From Thermocrinis sp. (GTDB taxonomy: Bacteria > Aquificota > Aquificia > Aquificales > Aquificaceae): a stretch of 43,122 nucleotides of DNA. This document shows, piece by piece, positions 22,741 through 31,228 of this stretch (its first letter is position 1; each line of letters starts with the position of its first letter). The position numbers were made by a program, and so were the translations under genes. A model generated the notes under the pieces. The model searched no databases. It was not told the DNA's origin and worked only from the letters and a program-made list of their open reading frames with translations. The DNA lies in contig NZ_DAIQAX010000005.1 of the NCBI RefSeq assembly GCF_036781485.1, positions 26,282 through 69,403 on the forward strand, given 5' to 3'.

Positions 22741-24428
22741 CCTCTCCAAAAGTTTATCAAAGGCATGCGCCAATCTGATCCAAAGGCTCTTTTTGATATT
22801 TTAGTCCCGATGGGCGCCTGTTTTCTCTTGTATTCTGCCTTTCTTAGCATTTCAAGAACCTTTCTTACAAGCTCTTTATCAAAGCCTTCTTTGACGATTT
22901 CCTCAAAAGTGTAGCCCTCTTCTATGTAAAGCTCCAAAATTCTGTCAAGCACCGCATAGGGTGGCAAGGTGTCTTGATCTGTTTGATTTGGCCTTAGTTC
23001 TGCAGTGGGTGGTCTGGTAAATAGTCCCTCTGGAATGTCTGGCTTTATTGAGTTTCTGTACTTTGCCAGTTTATAAACCAAGGTCTTATACACGTCCTTT
23101 ATGGGAGCAAAGCCTCCTGCCATGTCTCCGTATATGGTTGTGTATCCCACAGCAGATTCGCTTTTGTTGGAAGTGGATAGCACAAGCCAGCCGTGTTTGT
23201 TGGAAAGGTAAAAAAGTATGTTTGCCCTTATGCGTGCCTGAAGGTTTTCTTCGGCCACCGTTAGCTCTTTACTTCCAAGGCTATCTTTGTAGGACTCAAA
23301 GATGGGATCTATCGGATAAGTAAGAAGTTCAATACCTAAGTTCTTTGAAAGCTCCAACACGTACCTTTTGCTCTCTTCTGAAGTGTATTGAGAAGGCATA
23401 AACACACCCACCACCTTTTCCTTGCCGAGGGCATCTGCTGCAAGACAAGCCACAAGGGCAGAGTCTATTCCACCAGATAGCCCAAGGACAGCTTTTTTAA
23501 AAGAGTTTTTGTAAAAGTAATCCTTCAGACCCAGAAGTAGCGCGTTGTATATTTCTTCCTCTCCCTGCGGACTTGGTTCTAAAGTAGCTTGAAAATACTC
23601 CAACCTTCTTTGGTCTAAAATGTTTTCAACAGAAGGACATTCAGTCGGCCTCTCCCTCAGCCTAAGGTCCATCAGTCTTTTTGCTCTTACCTTTGAAAGG
23701 GGCAAGCTGACAGTCTTTACGCTTTCCTCAAAAGCTTTAGCTCTGTATATTACTTTTCCCTCTGGGTCTATTATCAAACTCCTTCCGTCAAAAACCAGCT
23801 CATCTTGAGCACCGACCAAATTTACATAGACTACGTAAGCTAAATTGTCCTGAGCCCTTGCCTTTAGAAAGTTTTCTTTAAAACTGTATTTGTTTGCGTA
23901 GTATGGAGAGGCGTTTATGTTTATTAAAACCTCCGCACCGCAGAGAGCGTAGTATCTTTCCCATCCATCTGGATGCCATACGTCCTCGCACACAGAAAAA
24001 CCCAGTTTAACTCCGTTTATGGACAGCATAAGGGGCCTGCTGCCACTTCTAAAATACCTCTTTTCGTCAAAAACAGAGTAGTTTGGTAAAAAGGTTTTGT
24101 GGTATATCCCGAAGACCTTTCCTCTTCCTACGAGAACCAAGGAGTTAAACAACTCTCCATCGTAGTAAGGCATTCCCAAAACCGCTGTAGAGTTTAGAGA
24201 TTTAGAAAATTCCACGATCCTTTCCAATTGCCTTTGGCACTCTTTTAAAAATCCTCTATCAAAAAGAAGGTCTTGAGGAGGATAGCCACTTATGGAAAGC
24301 TCTGGAAAGACTACAAGATGGGCCTCTTCGTCTTTAGACCTCCAAACCTCAAGGATTTTTTCTGCGTTCCCTTCTAAGTCTCCCACTGTAAAGTTAAGCT
24401 GGGCTATGCAAATGTTTATAAACTCCAT
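22737..24428 (-). CDS. nadE: Glutamine-dependent NAD+ synthetase
   Basis: NadE amidates nicotinic acid adenine dinucleotide to NAD+. The N-terminal nitrilase-type glutaminase has its Glu in VVFPELSISGYPPQDLLF, the Lys in HKTFLPNYSVFDEKRYF, and the Cys in GFSVCEDVWHP. The synthetase domain has the PP-loop GLSGGIDSALVACLAADALG, followed by STSNKSESAVGYTTIYGDMAGG. The 563-residue two-domain form is normal. TAAATT (24435-24440) lies 6 nt before the ATG with no Shine-Dalgarno. It follows the DUF523 gene by 4 nt. Confidence 0.96.
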   Translation of the reverse strand: MEFINICIAQLNFTVGDLEGNAEKILEVWRSKDEEAHLVVFPELSISGYPPQDLLFDRGFLKECQRQLERIVEFSKSLNSTAVLGMPYYDGELFNSLVLVGRGKVFGIYHKTFLPNYSVFDEKRYFRSGSRPLMLSINGVKLGFSVCEDVWHPDGWERYYALCGAEVLININASPYYANKYSFKENFLKARAQDNLAYVVYVNLVGAQDELVFDGRSLIIDPEGKVIYRAKAFEESVKTVSLPLSKVRAKRLMDLRLRERPTECPSVENILDQRRLEYFQATLEPSPQGEEEIYNALLLGLKDYFYKNSFKKAVLGLSGGIDSALVACLAADALGKEKVVGVFMPSQYTSEESKRYVLELSKNLGIELLTYPIDPIFESYKDSLGSKELTVAEENLQARIRANILFYLSNKHGWLVLSTSNKSESAVGYTTIYGDMAGGFAPIKDVYKTLVYKLAKYRNSIKPDIPEGLFTRPPTAELRPNQTDQDTLPPYAVLDRILELYIEEGYTFEEIVKEGFDKELVRKVLEMLRKAEYKRKQAPIGTKISKRAFGSDWRMPLINFWRG

Positions 24429-24432
24429 AGTC

Positions 24433-25365
24433 TTAATTTAGCTCCTTTGGACAGGGTTCAAAGATCGTTTGGGTCTGAAGGTAGTCTTCTTCAAACCTAA
24501 AACTCCAGTTTTTTAGAAGTTCAAGGATAGTCTTTTCACTTACCAGACCTTTTCTGAAGTCCTCCAGCAGTGTAAAAAAGTGGTCCTTTTCCTTTTGGTT
24601 TAACCTTCTGGAGAGATGGCCGTATATGTGGGTGAAGGTGTTTATGTATTGCCCTTTGGATGGAGTTTTCTTTAAAGCCTGCCTAAAAAGCCTTGAGTAT
24701 TCTTTAATTGTTTGAGTAAAGCCCTTTGAGGATGCCACAAGTCTTCCCATCTCCTTTAGCTTTGTCTGGGAGTGAAGCATAAGAAGGTACTTGTTTATTC
24801 TGTGAAACTCCATAAGCTGGCTTATACTTTCTGCTCTGCTTATAAACTCCCTCAGCCTTGCGATGGAAAAGAGTCTAACTAAAAAGTGTTTTTTTATCTT
24901 TTCGTCCTTTAGCCTTTTTTCGTCCTCTACGGGCAAATCCTCAAACCTCTCTATAACTTTTTTTGCAAACAGTCCCTTTGTGCGATGGGAGAAAGTTCTT
25001 CCCTCTGGGTCTTTGTAAGAAAGGGTGCTGTTTGACACTCCACAAGAGGGAGATTTGCCCTTTAGCAAAAAACCATCCACCTCTTCCAATCCGCTTAAAA
25101 AACTTTCTACAAAGCTGAGCATATCTTCTGTTAGGTCTTTTCCAGAAGAAGGTTGAACAAGTCTTAGTTCCTTTTCCTTCCAGTAAAGGATAACTTTGTT
25201 TCTTGGCACACCCAATCCTATGGACACTTCAGGACAAACTGGTATAACCTGACAGTATCTTAGAAGTTTTTCCACAAAAGGATCTTTTACAGTCCCGCCG
25301 TCGTATCTTACAAACTCTCCTGCCAAGCATGCACTTACCACAAGCTTGGGAGTTGGATATTTCAT
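24433..25365 (-). CDS. DUF523-DUF1722 fusion protein (YbgA-type)
   Basis: The N-terminal DUF523 half (about residues 7-150) shows VVSACLAGEFVRYDGG, IPVCPEVSIGLGVPR and LLKGKSPSCGVSNS, with conserved cysteines that may hold a metal or cluster. The C-terminal DUF1722 half (about residues 185-300) includes LMEFHRINKYLLMLHSQ and INTFTHIYGHLSRRL. The same fusion is widespread in bacteria; the function is not established here. It lies 4 nt downstream of bcp and 4 nt upstream of nadE. Neither a clear Shine-Dalgarno nor a TANNNT box was seen at its start. Confidence 0.88.
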   Translation of the reverse strand: MKYPTPKLVVSACLAGEFVRYDGGTVKDPFVEKLLRYCQVIPVCPEVSIGLGVPRNKVILYWKEKELRLVQPSSGKDLTEDMLSFVESFLSGLEEVDGFLLKGKSPSCGVSNSTLSYKDPEGRTFSHRTKGLFAKKVIERFEDLPVEDEKRLKDEKIKKHFLVRLFSIARLREFISRAESISQLMEFHRINKYLLMLHSQTKLKEMGRLVASSKGFTQTIKEYSRLFRQALKKTPSKGQYINTFTHIYGHLSRRLNQKEKDHFFTLLEDFRKGLVSEKTILELLKNWSFRFEEDYLQTQTIFEPCPKELN

Positions 25366-25369
25366 AGGT

Positions 25370-25834
25370 TTAAAGCTCTTGCATTAGCTTTTCTACGTGT
25401 CCCTTTGCCTTTACGTTGTAGTAAGCCTTTTTGATAGTTCCATCCGGATTTATGACGAAGGTGCTTCTGATTATACCCTTTGTTTCTTTTCCATAAATTT
25501 TCTTTACACCATAAGCGCCATAAAGCTCTGCGATCTTACAGTCTGGGTCGCTCAGCAGAGGAAAAGGAAGATTGTACTTTTCCTTAAATTTTTTGTGGGA
25601 AGAGATGGAATCTGGGCTTACGCCAACCACCCTGTAGCCTTTGTTTATGAGTTGGTTTATGTTGTCCCTAAAGTCGCAGGCTTCTTGGGTGCATCCGGAT
25701 GTATTGTCCTTTGGGTAAAAGTAAAGGATAATGGGTTGGTCTAAAAGGTCTTTAAGGCAAAACTCTTTTTCATTACCTTCTTCGTCTATACCTTTCAAAC
25801 AAAAATCTGGAGCTTTGTCTCCTTCTTTAAGCAT
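25370..25834 (-). CDS. bcp: Thioredoxin-dependent peroxiredoxin, Bcp/PrxQ type
   Basis: A cytoplasmic peroxiredoxin that reduces peroxides. The active-site segment YFYPKDNTSGCTQEACDFRD contains the peroxidatic Cys and, five residues on, the resolving Cys of the alpha2-linked PrxQ class. The start (GDKAPDFCLKG) is typical. Length 154 is normal. TATAAT lies 8 nt upstream of the ATG with no ribosome-binding site. It heads the bcp-DUF523-nadE run on the minus strand. With the peroxidase at 17258, the window encodes two peroxide-removing enzymes, in cytoplasm and periplasm. Confidence 0.95.
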   Translation of the reverse strand: MLKEGDKAPDFCLKGIDEEGNEKEFCLKDLLDQPIILYFYPKDNTSGCTQEACDFRDNINQLINKGYRVVGVSPDSISSHKKFKEKYNLPFPLLSDPDCKIAELYGAYGVKKIYGKETKGIIRSTFVINPDGTIKKAYYNVKAKGHVEKLMQEL

Positions 25835-25842
25835 AGATATTA

Positions 25843-25852
25843 ATTATAATGC
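25843..25852 (-). promoter_or_regulatory. -10 element GCATTATAAT of a leaderless bcp transcript
   Basis: The minus-strand decamer ends 8 nt before the bcp ATG. It is identical to decamers before ymdB (8820-8829) and guaB (38406-38415). No convincing -35 hexamer was found. Confidence 0.55.
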
Positions 25853-25989
25853 CTTCTTTTTATTTTTAGGGTGTAATGTAAGATTTACCGAGAAATGCCA
25901 TACGATAGCCGTTGTATCCTAACTTTTCCATGCTTGTATAGCTTCCATTAAATTGGGGTTCATAGTTATAGAGGTCATAAAAATAGGAA

Positions 25990-26003
25990 GGGGCTTTCGC
26001 CCC
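25990..26003 (-). terminator. Intrinsic terminator of the osmC-cfiB-cfiA operon
   Basis: On the minus strand GGGGC-GAAA-GCCCC forms a 5-bp GC stem closed by a stable GAAA tetraloop. It lies 8 nt after the cfiA stop and is followed by TTCCTATTTTT. The rest of the 25835-26011 gap shows only the bcp promoter. Confidence 0.85.
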
Positions 26004-26011
26004 CTAACTTT

Positions 26012-27973
26012 TCAGCCGTAAGTGTCAGAGTCGCCTTTAACCGCTTCTATTCTTAGAATGGCATCGTCGGGTGTGATGTTATCCCCGGGCTTTGCAAAGA
26101 TTTTCTTTACCACTCCTGTTATTGGAGCGTGGATTTCGTTTTCCATCTTCATAGCTTCCACGATGGCTACCGTTTGTCCCTCTTGCACTGGCTGACCCTC
26201 TTCCACAAGGATTCTTACTACCCTTCCGGGCATGGGTGCGGTTGCATCTCCTGGCTGAGTTGCTTTGGGAATACCTTTCTCTTCTGCCTGAACCACTGCC
26301 TGAGACACACCCCCTGCCGGAATAGCTTCTACCAGCGGAGTGAGCTGAACCTCTTCAAGCCTTCCATCTACCCTGACGTAATACTTCCTTGGCTTTCCAG
26401 GCTCCTGATGGGCACTTACCCCTTCTATCTTTACCTTGAATTTCTCTCCGTGATAGATAATGTCAAACTCCACTGGCGCAGCACCGGGCACTGTGCCAGG
26501 TTTGACCTCTGCAGTTTCCGCCAGTTCCTCTATGGGTTCTGGATAAAGCTCTCCCTTTTCCCTTGCTACAAAGAAGTCTTTAGCCTGCATAGGGAAGAGC
26601 GCATAAAGGAGAACTTCTTCATCCGTTGGCTCCCTTCCAAGCAAAGCCTTTGTTTCTTCGTAGGCCTTGTCCCAGTCCTCTGGGTCTGCCAGGTCTGCCG
26701 CCCTTGTGGAAAAGTCTGGTTCTTTGCCAGGACCAAGGATCTTCTCCGCCAGTTCCTTGGAGATGGGTCCCGGTGGCCTTCCGTATTTGCCCTCCACGTA
26801 ATCCCTTACCTCCTTGGTGATCACCTTGTATCTCTCTCCGCTTATTACGTTAAGCACAGCTTGAACACCAACTATCTGGGAGGATGGAGTAAGCAAGGGT
26901 GGATAGCCAAGGTCCCTTTCTACGTTTGGAACTTCCTTTAGGGCTTCTTCTATCTTGTCTAAGGCATTGGCTTCTATAAGCTGTGCAACCATGTTGGAGA
27001 TCATACCACCGGGGATCTTGTGAATGAGCACTTTGGCATTCACGCCCGCATACTCTGTTTCGTATTTCTTATACTTCTTTCTTATCTGCTTGGTGATCTC
27101 TGCGCACTCGTCTATGAGCTTTAGGTCCAAGCCGGTGTCAAAGGGGGTGCCTTCAAGCATGGCAACTACCGACTCGGTGGCCGGGTGAGAAGAGCCAAAG
27201 GCTAAAGGGGATAGGACAGTATCCACCATATCTACGCCCGCAAGTATTGCCATCATGTGATTGACGATGGCTGTTCCGCTCATATCATGATTGTGCAGAA
27301 GCACCGGCAGTTTCCCCTGCGTGGCTTCTTTTATACCCTTTATGATGGCGTAAGTTTCTAAGGGCATGATAATACCGGTGGCATCTTTGAAGGAGAGCCA
27401 GTCTGCTCCCATCTCAGCTATCTCAAGGGCATATTCTATCCACTTTTGATAGGTATGGATGGGGCTTCTGGTGTAAGAGATCTCAGCGTGAGCTTCTCCT
27501 CCAAGCTCTTTTATAGCTTTTACTGCAGTTTCTATGTTTCTGTTGTCGTTTAGGGCGTCAAAGACCCTAAAGACGGTTATACCATTGGCTATGGCCCTTT
27601 CTACGAATTTATAAACAAGCTTATCAGACTTTGGTCTGTAGCCTACTATGTTTTGACCTCTGAAGAGCATTTGCAGTTTGGTATTGGGCATAACCTCCTT
27701 TATTCTTCTTAACCTCTCCCATGGGTCTTCCTTTAAATACCTCAAGCACACGTCGTAGGTGGCACCTCCCCAAACTTCCACTGCGTAAAAGCCCACCTTG
27801 TCCATCTTTTCGCACAAAGGCAAAAGGTCATCCGTTCTTACTCTGGTGGCAAGCTTGCACTGCTGACCATCCCTTGGCGTAAGGTCTGTTATAAGTATCT
27901 TCTTGCGAAAGCCTTTCTTTTCAAGCTTTTTAAGCTCTTCTTGTATTTGCTCTAAAATCTCCACTGCTTGCAT
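26012..27973 (-). CDS. cfiA: 2-oxoglutarate carboxylase large subunit (carboxyltransferase and biotin carrier)
   Basis: Together with the biotin carboxylase, this makes oxalosuccinate from 2-oxoglutarate and bicarbonate in the reductive TCA cycle of Hydrogenobacter. The carboxyltransferase domain starts at ITDLTPRDGQQCKLATRVRT (about residue 28) and includes ADWLSFKDATGIIMP. A PYC/OADA middle domain follows (about 320-510), then an acidic and Pro/Ala linker. The C-terminal biotinyl domain carries the lysine in IVEAMKMENEIHAP. At 653 residues it matches the known large subunit. A pyruvate carboxylase B or oxaloacetate decarboxylase role is the alternative; the Aquificales context favours cfiA. 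A Shine-Dalgarno AGGAGG precedes the ATG, and cfiB lies 10 nt upstream. Confidence 0.9.
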   Translation of the reverse strand: MQAVEILEQIQEELKKLEKKGFRKKILITDLTPRDGQQCKLATRVRTDDLLPLCEKMDKVGFYAVEVWGGATYDVCLRYLKEDPWERLRRIKEVMPNTKLQMLFRGQNIVGYRPKSDKLVYKFVERAIANGITVFRVFDALNDNRNIETAVKAIKELGGEAHAEISYTRSPIHTYQKWIEYALEIAEMGADWLSFKDATGIIMPLETYAIIKGIKEATQGKLPVLLHNHDMSGTAIVNHMMAILAGVDMVDTVLSPLAFGSSHPATESVVAMLEGTPFDTGLDLKLIDECAEITKQIRKKYKKYETEYAGVNAKVLIHKIPGGMISNMVAQLIEANALDKIEEALKEVPNVERDLGYPPLLTPSSQIVGVQAVLNVISGERYKVITKEVRDYVEGKYGRPPGPISKELAEKILGPGKEPDFSTRAADLADPEDWDKAYEETKALLGREPTDEEVLLYALFPMQAKDFFVAREKGELYPEPIEELAETAEVKPGTVPGAAPVEFDIIYHGEKFKVKIEGVSAHQEPGKPRKYYVRVDGRLEEVQLTPLVEAIPAGGVSQAVVQAEEKGIPKATQPGDATAPMPGRVVRILVEEGQPVQEGQTVAIVEAMKMENEIHAPITGVVKKIFAKPGDNITPDDAILRIEAVKGDSDTYG

Positions 27974-27983
27974 GTTAAACCTC

Positions 27984-29402
27984 CTATAATCCGTGATAGT
28001 TTGCTATGGCAGAGGCTATTATAGCAACAAAATCCTCTTTGTCCCTGTGCTCAGGGTAATCAAAGAGGTGAGGACGTTCATCTAAATATTTGGTAGTAAA
28101 GCGCCCAGCTCTAAAGTCTGGATCTTTCATGATGTTTATTAAAAGTGGAATTGTTGTTTTTACGCCGGTGATTTCGTAAGTTTCAAGGGCTGCCCTCATT
28201 CTGTCTACTGCAACTTCCCACTGGGGTGCCCAAACTATGAGCTTGGCAATCATTGAATCGTAGTAAGGTGTTACCTCAAAACCTCTGGATGCTGCATGCT
28301 CCACCCTTATGCCAAAACCTCCAGGTGCGTAGTATCTTTCTATAACTCCGATGCTTGGAGCAAATCCCTTTTTTGGGTCCTCTGCGTTGATCCTACACTC
28401 TATGGAGTAGCCGTTGAATTTTATATCCTCCTGTTTGTATCTTAAAGGTTCTCCTGCTGCAATACGGATCTGCCATTTGACTATATCCACTCCTGTAATC
28501 ATCTCCGTGACAGGATGCTCCACCTGGATCCGTGTGTTCATCTCAATGAAGTATAGATTGCCCTTTTCGTCTCCCACAAACTCCATAGTGCCCGCACTGT
28601 AATATCCGATCTCCTTTGCAGCCTTTACCACCAAAGAACCGTAATATTCCCTTTGCTCCGGTGTTAACAGCAAGGATGGTGCAATCTCCACGAGTTTTTG
28701 GTTTCTTCTTTGGATGGAACAGTCCCTTTCTCCGAGATGTATAACATTTCCGTATTTGTCTCCCAAAACTTGAAACTCTATGTGTCTTGGGTTTTCTATG
28801 TACTTTTCAAGAAGTAGATCTCCCCTTCCAAAGGCTTTTTGGGCTTCATTGTAAGCAAGCTCGTAGTTTTTCAAAAGTTCTTCCTCATTCCTGCATATCC
28901 TTATACCCCTTCCTCCACCTCCTGCGGAAGCCTTTAGAAGAACAGGGTAGCCTATCTCCTTTGCTATCTGCTTTGCCTCCTGCTCGTCCTTGAGTATGCC
29001 GTCGCTTCCTGGCACGGTAGGAAGGCCTGTTCTTTTTGCTACCTCCTTAGACCTTGCCTTGTCTCCCATAAGCTCTATAACCTTCCAGTGGGGTCCTATG
29101 AAGGTTATTCCTTTCTCTTCACAGAGCTTTGCAAAGTGCTCGTTTTCTGCCAAAAAGCCATAGCCCGGATGGATAGCTTCCGCTCCAACTTCCAAAGCCA
29201 AATCCACTATCCTCTCTGCATTCAGATAAGTATCCAGAGGATTGACGCCTATCATGTAAGCCTCGTCTGCCATCTTCACGTGCCTTGCGGTAGATTCTAT
29301 TTCGTTGTATATGGCAACCGTTTGAATACCAAGCTCTTTGCAAGCTCTTATGATCCTGCAGGCTATCTCTCCCCTGTTGGCTATTAGCACCTTTTTGAAC
29401 AT
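27984..29402 (-). CDS. cfiB: 2-oxoglutarate carboxylase small subunit (biotin carboxylase)
   Basis: The ATP-grasp biotin carboxylase charges the biotin on the partner subunit. Visible are the N-terminal ANRGEIACRIIRACKELGI, HPGYGFLAEN, the glycine-rich ATP loop KASAGGGGRGI, the EKYIENPRHIEFQVLGD stretch, RDCSIQRRNQKLVEIAP and FIEMNTRIQVEHPVTE with the catalytic residues. The 472-residue length is that of the Hydrogenobacter subunit. A Shine-Dalgarno TAGGAGG precedes the ATG. It sits 9 nt after osmC and 10 nt before cfiA, so the three are probably co-transcribed. Confidence 0.92.
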   Translation of the reverse strand: MFKKVLIANRGEIACRIIRACKELGIQTVAIYNEIESTARHVKMADEAYMIGVNPLDTYLNAERIVDLALEVGAEAIHPGYGFLAENEHFAKLCEEKGITFIGPHWKVIELMGDKARSKEVAKRTGLPTVPGSDGILKDEQEAKQIAKEIGYPVLLKASAGGGGRGIRICRNEEELLKNYELAYNEAQKAFGRGDLLLEKYIENPRHIEFQVLGDKYGNVIHLGERDCSIQRRNQKLVEIAPSLLLTPEQREYYGSLVVKAAKEIGYYSAGTMEFVGDEKGNLYFIEMNTRIQVEHPVTEMITGVDIVKWQIRIAAGEPLRYKQEDIKFNGYSIECRINAEDPKKGFAPSIGVIERYYAPGGFGIRVEHAASRGFEVTPYYDSMIAKLIVWAPQWEVAVDRMRAALETYEITGVKTTIPLLINIMKDPDFRAGRFTTKYLDERPHLFDYPEHRDKEDFVAIIASAIANYHGL

Positions 29403-29411
29403 GCCAACCTC

Positions 29412-29831
29412 CTACCTTATAAGCTCTATCCTATACTCTATGGGTGCAACTTTGTTTATCATGTACGCGATCGAACAGGTGCCGGGGTCATAAATGGTTT
29501 TGTCCAAAGCTTTTTTTACGTCTTCCTCAGAAACATCTCCTTTGACTTTGACAAAAAGGTAGATCTTGGTAAATACCTTTGGATAGCCTTCTGTGATCCT
29601 CTCCGCATCCGTTTCTATCTCTATATGCTCTGTGTGTTTGCCCTCTTTGTGCAGGGCTTCGTACAGGTGGATCCCCACGCAGCCCGCTATGGAGTGAAAC
29701 AAAAGCTCAGGAGGTCTTATGCCTCTGCCTTTACCACCCACATAACCGGCTGCATCTATGGGCACTTCTCTGTTAGACTCTCCCACACCTACGAAGTGAA
29801 AGTCTTCCTTTTGGGCAACCTTTACCTTCAT
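29412..29831 (-). CDS. OsmC/Ohr-family peroxide-reducing protein
   Basis: A small thiol peroxidase of the OsmC superfamily. The two family cysteines are in HSIAGCVGIHL and DPGTCSIAYMI. The spacing and the EIETDAERI strand fit the YhfA/OsmC-like branch. The length of 139 residues is normal. It has a good Shine-Dalgarno (TAGGAGG) and a TATAAT at 29869-29874, and heads the operon with cfiB and cfiA. Its link to carbon fixation could be protection of oxygen-sensitive metabolism or simple co-transcription. Confidence 0.9.
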   Translation of the reverse strand: MKVKVAQKEDFHFVGVGESNREVPIDAAGYVGGKGRGIRPPELLFHSIAGCVGIHLYEALHKEGKHTEHIEIETDAERITEGYPKVFTKIYLFVKVKGDVSEEDVKKALDKTIYDPGTCSIAYMINKVAPIEYRIELIR

Positions 29832-29868
29832 AAAAACCTCCTAAGGGAGTTTTAAGTAAGAATTAAAT

Positions 29869-29874
29869 ATTATA
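29869..29874 (-). promoter_or_regulatory. -10 box of the osmC-cfiB-cfiA operon
   Basis: Minus-strand TATAAT lies 37 nt before the osmC ATG, leaving room for a leader with a Shine-Dalgarno. The -35 region (ATTTTA at 17 nt spacing) is weak. Confidence 0.55.
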
Positions 29875-29913
29875 AGCCAAAAAGTGATGCTTAAAATCAT
29901 AGAATTTTGTTTT

Positions 29914-29935
29914 AAAAAGGAGGGAGCGCCCCTCC
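29914..29935 (-). terminator. Intrinsic terminator after the polyferredoxin gene
   Basis: On the minus strand GGAGGG and CCCTCC form a stem around GCGCT, directly followed by TTTTTAAAA. It lies 7 nt beyond the stop at 29943. Confidence 0.8.
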
Positions 29936-29942
29936 CCCCATG

Positions 29943-30944
29943 TCAATGATGGTGATGGAGAGCCAAAAGTAGATAGAATACCGGAAGGGCGGAAGCCAAG
30001 GCAAACACATAGCCTTTTCTTGGAGTGTGGAGCATTTTTACCCTATTCCAGAGTATGTGCAAGCTCCAAAGGCCCGCTATGAAGGGGAAAACTCTAAAGA
30101 TCAAAAGCCATGGCTCACCTCTCTTAGCCAGTGGTCCGACGGATACCCCCAAACCAAAAGCCTGAGAAAAGCCATTTACTATATGGTGGTAATACTCTAT
30201 GAAGAAAAGCTCCAGCACGTGGGACAGCCCCCCAACTATCATGAGTGGGGCAAAGGCATAACCAAGTGAAAGCAAGACGTTGGATAAATTGGTCTGTAGC
30301 ACTTTGGCAATCTTCCCAAAGGTCAGATAGACGATGCCAAAGACCAAAATCAAGCTCAACAGCATTGCCAAAAGTCCAGAGGTATCCACCCACTTTGGAA
30401 GGTTAAAGGCTTGCTGTATGTATTTTCCACCGACCACCCAGGGCATGTATTCACCCAAACCGCTTCTGGATAACCCGTGGTGGAACCTCATGGTGATGGT
30501 TATAACCGCTGTCAAGAACAAATAGACCATAACCTCTATCATCTTTGGCTCTTTTATCTTTTCGTACAATGAGTATCCCCACCTTTTGAACTCAAGCTTT
30601 ACCGCATCGCAAGCATGGGCACACTCCATGCACATGGTGCATCCAAACATGGAATTTCTTTCATCAAACTTTGAAGGGTTTAGCTTGTAAGGACATGCCG
30701 AGGCGCAGTCCGGTCTTTTACAGGTTTTGCATTCCCCTTGATATGTAGAAAGCCACATCGGAGAAGTTCTGGAAAAGGCGGTATTAACAGAACCTATGGG
30801 ACAGATGTATTTACAGTAAGCCATGCCGTTGAAGAGGAAGAAGAAGACAAAGGAGAGGATGGTAAAGAAGAGAAAGAATAAAGCAGTGTTTAGGGGTTGT
30901 CTGAAAAATCCCGGGAATGTGTAAAGGACAAACCAGTATGCCAA
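29943..30944 (-). CDS. NapH-like membrane polyferredoxin (main part, frameshifted at its 5' end)
   Basis: An integral membrane iron-sulfur protein for quinol-linked or periplasmic electron transfer. An N-terminal membrane segment leads to CKYICPIGSVN, then two [4Fe-4S] motifs: CKTCKRPDCASACP and CTMCMECAHACD. At least four more membrane segments and a C-terminal HHHH follow. The open frame extends upstream of 30944 without a proper start codon (RQWLSNPYIGLIGSNILA), up to about 31025. There, adding one T to a run of six joins it to the frame of 30965-31165, giving a protein of about 407 residues. The exact electron partner is unknown; the multiheme cytochromes nearby are candidates. Confidence 0.85.
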   Translation of the reverse strand: MAYWFVLYTFPGFFRQPLNTALFFLFFTILSFVFFFLFNGMAYCKYICPIGSVNTAFSRTSPMWLSTYQGECKTCKRPDCASACPYKLNPSKFDERNSMFGCTMCMECAHACDAVKLEFKRWGYSLYEKIKEPKMIEVMVYLFLTAVITITMRFHHGLSRSGLGEYMPWVVGGKYIQQAFNLPKWVDTSGLLAMLLSLILVFGIVYLTFGKIAKVLQTNLSNVLLSLGYAFAPLMIVGGLSHVLELFFIEYYHHIVNGFSQAFGLGVSVGPLAKRGEPWLLIFRVFPFIAGLWSLHILWNRVKMLHTPRKGYVFALASALPVFYLLLALHHHH

Positions 30945-30964
30945 GATGTTTGAACCTATAAGCC

Positions 30965-31165
30965 CTATGTAGGGGTTGGAAAGCCACTGCCGTAAGCTAT
31001 GGCGTAGAAGAGTAAGAAAGTAGTAAAAAACTTGTAGAACAAAAGCATGTATTTATTCTTGAAGAGCGGGTATGCTAAAGATACAGGCTCTGTCCCTTTT
31101 GAAAGGGCTACTCCACATAGCACCAAAAGGGCCAAAACACTACCCTTTTTTACCCACCTTATCAC
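30965..31165 (-). pseudogene. N-terminal part of the polyferredoxin, out of frame
   Basis: This frame supplies the missing start of the membrane polyferredoxin: a GTG start, a hydrophobic export or anchor segment (SVLALLVLCGVALS) and the lead into the first membrane helix (NKYMLLFYKFF). After AAG on the minus strand there are six T. With seven, translation continues as KFFYYFLTLLRHSLRQWL into the main part. As written, it runs on in the wrong frame to a stop at 30965. A GGAGG lies immediately before the GTG, so the true start could differ. Confidence 0.75.
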
Positions 31166-31216
31166 CTCCAGTTAAATTTAGGTTATTTTATCATAATTTT
31201 CACTTTAAGTCTGTGT

Positions 31217-31222
31217 TAAAAT
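31217..31222 (+). promoter_or_regulatory. -10 box (TAAAAT) of a leaderless exbB transcript
   Basis: An extended -10 type element (TGTGTTAAAAT) ends 6 nt before the GTG start at 31229. No Shine-Dalgarno is present. Confidence 0.45.
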
Positions 31223-31228
31223 TCCATT

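Noticed and set aside
26129..26941. 270-codon plus-strand ORF inside cfiA
   Set aside because: It is antisense to a conserved carboxyltransferase/biotin-carrier gene. Its product is rich in Cys, Trp and Phe in no recognisable pattern, and there is no ribosome-binding site.
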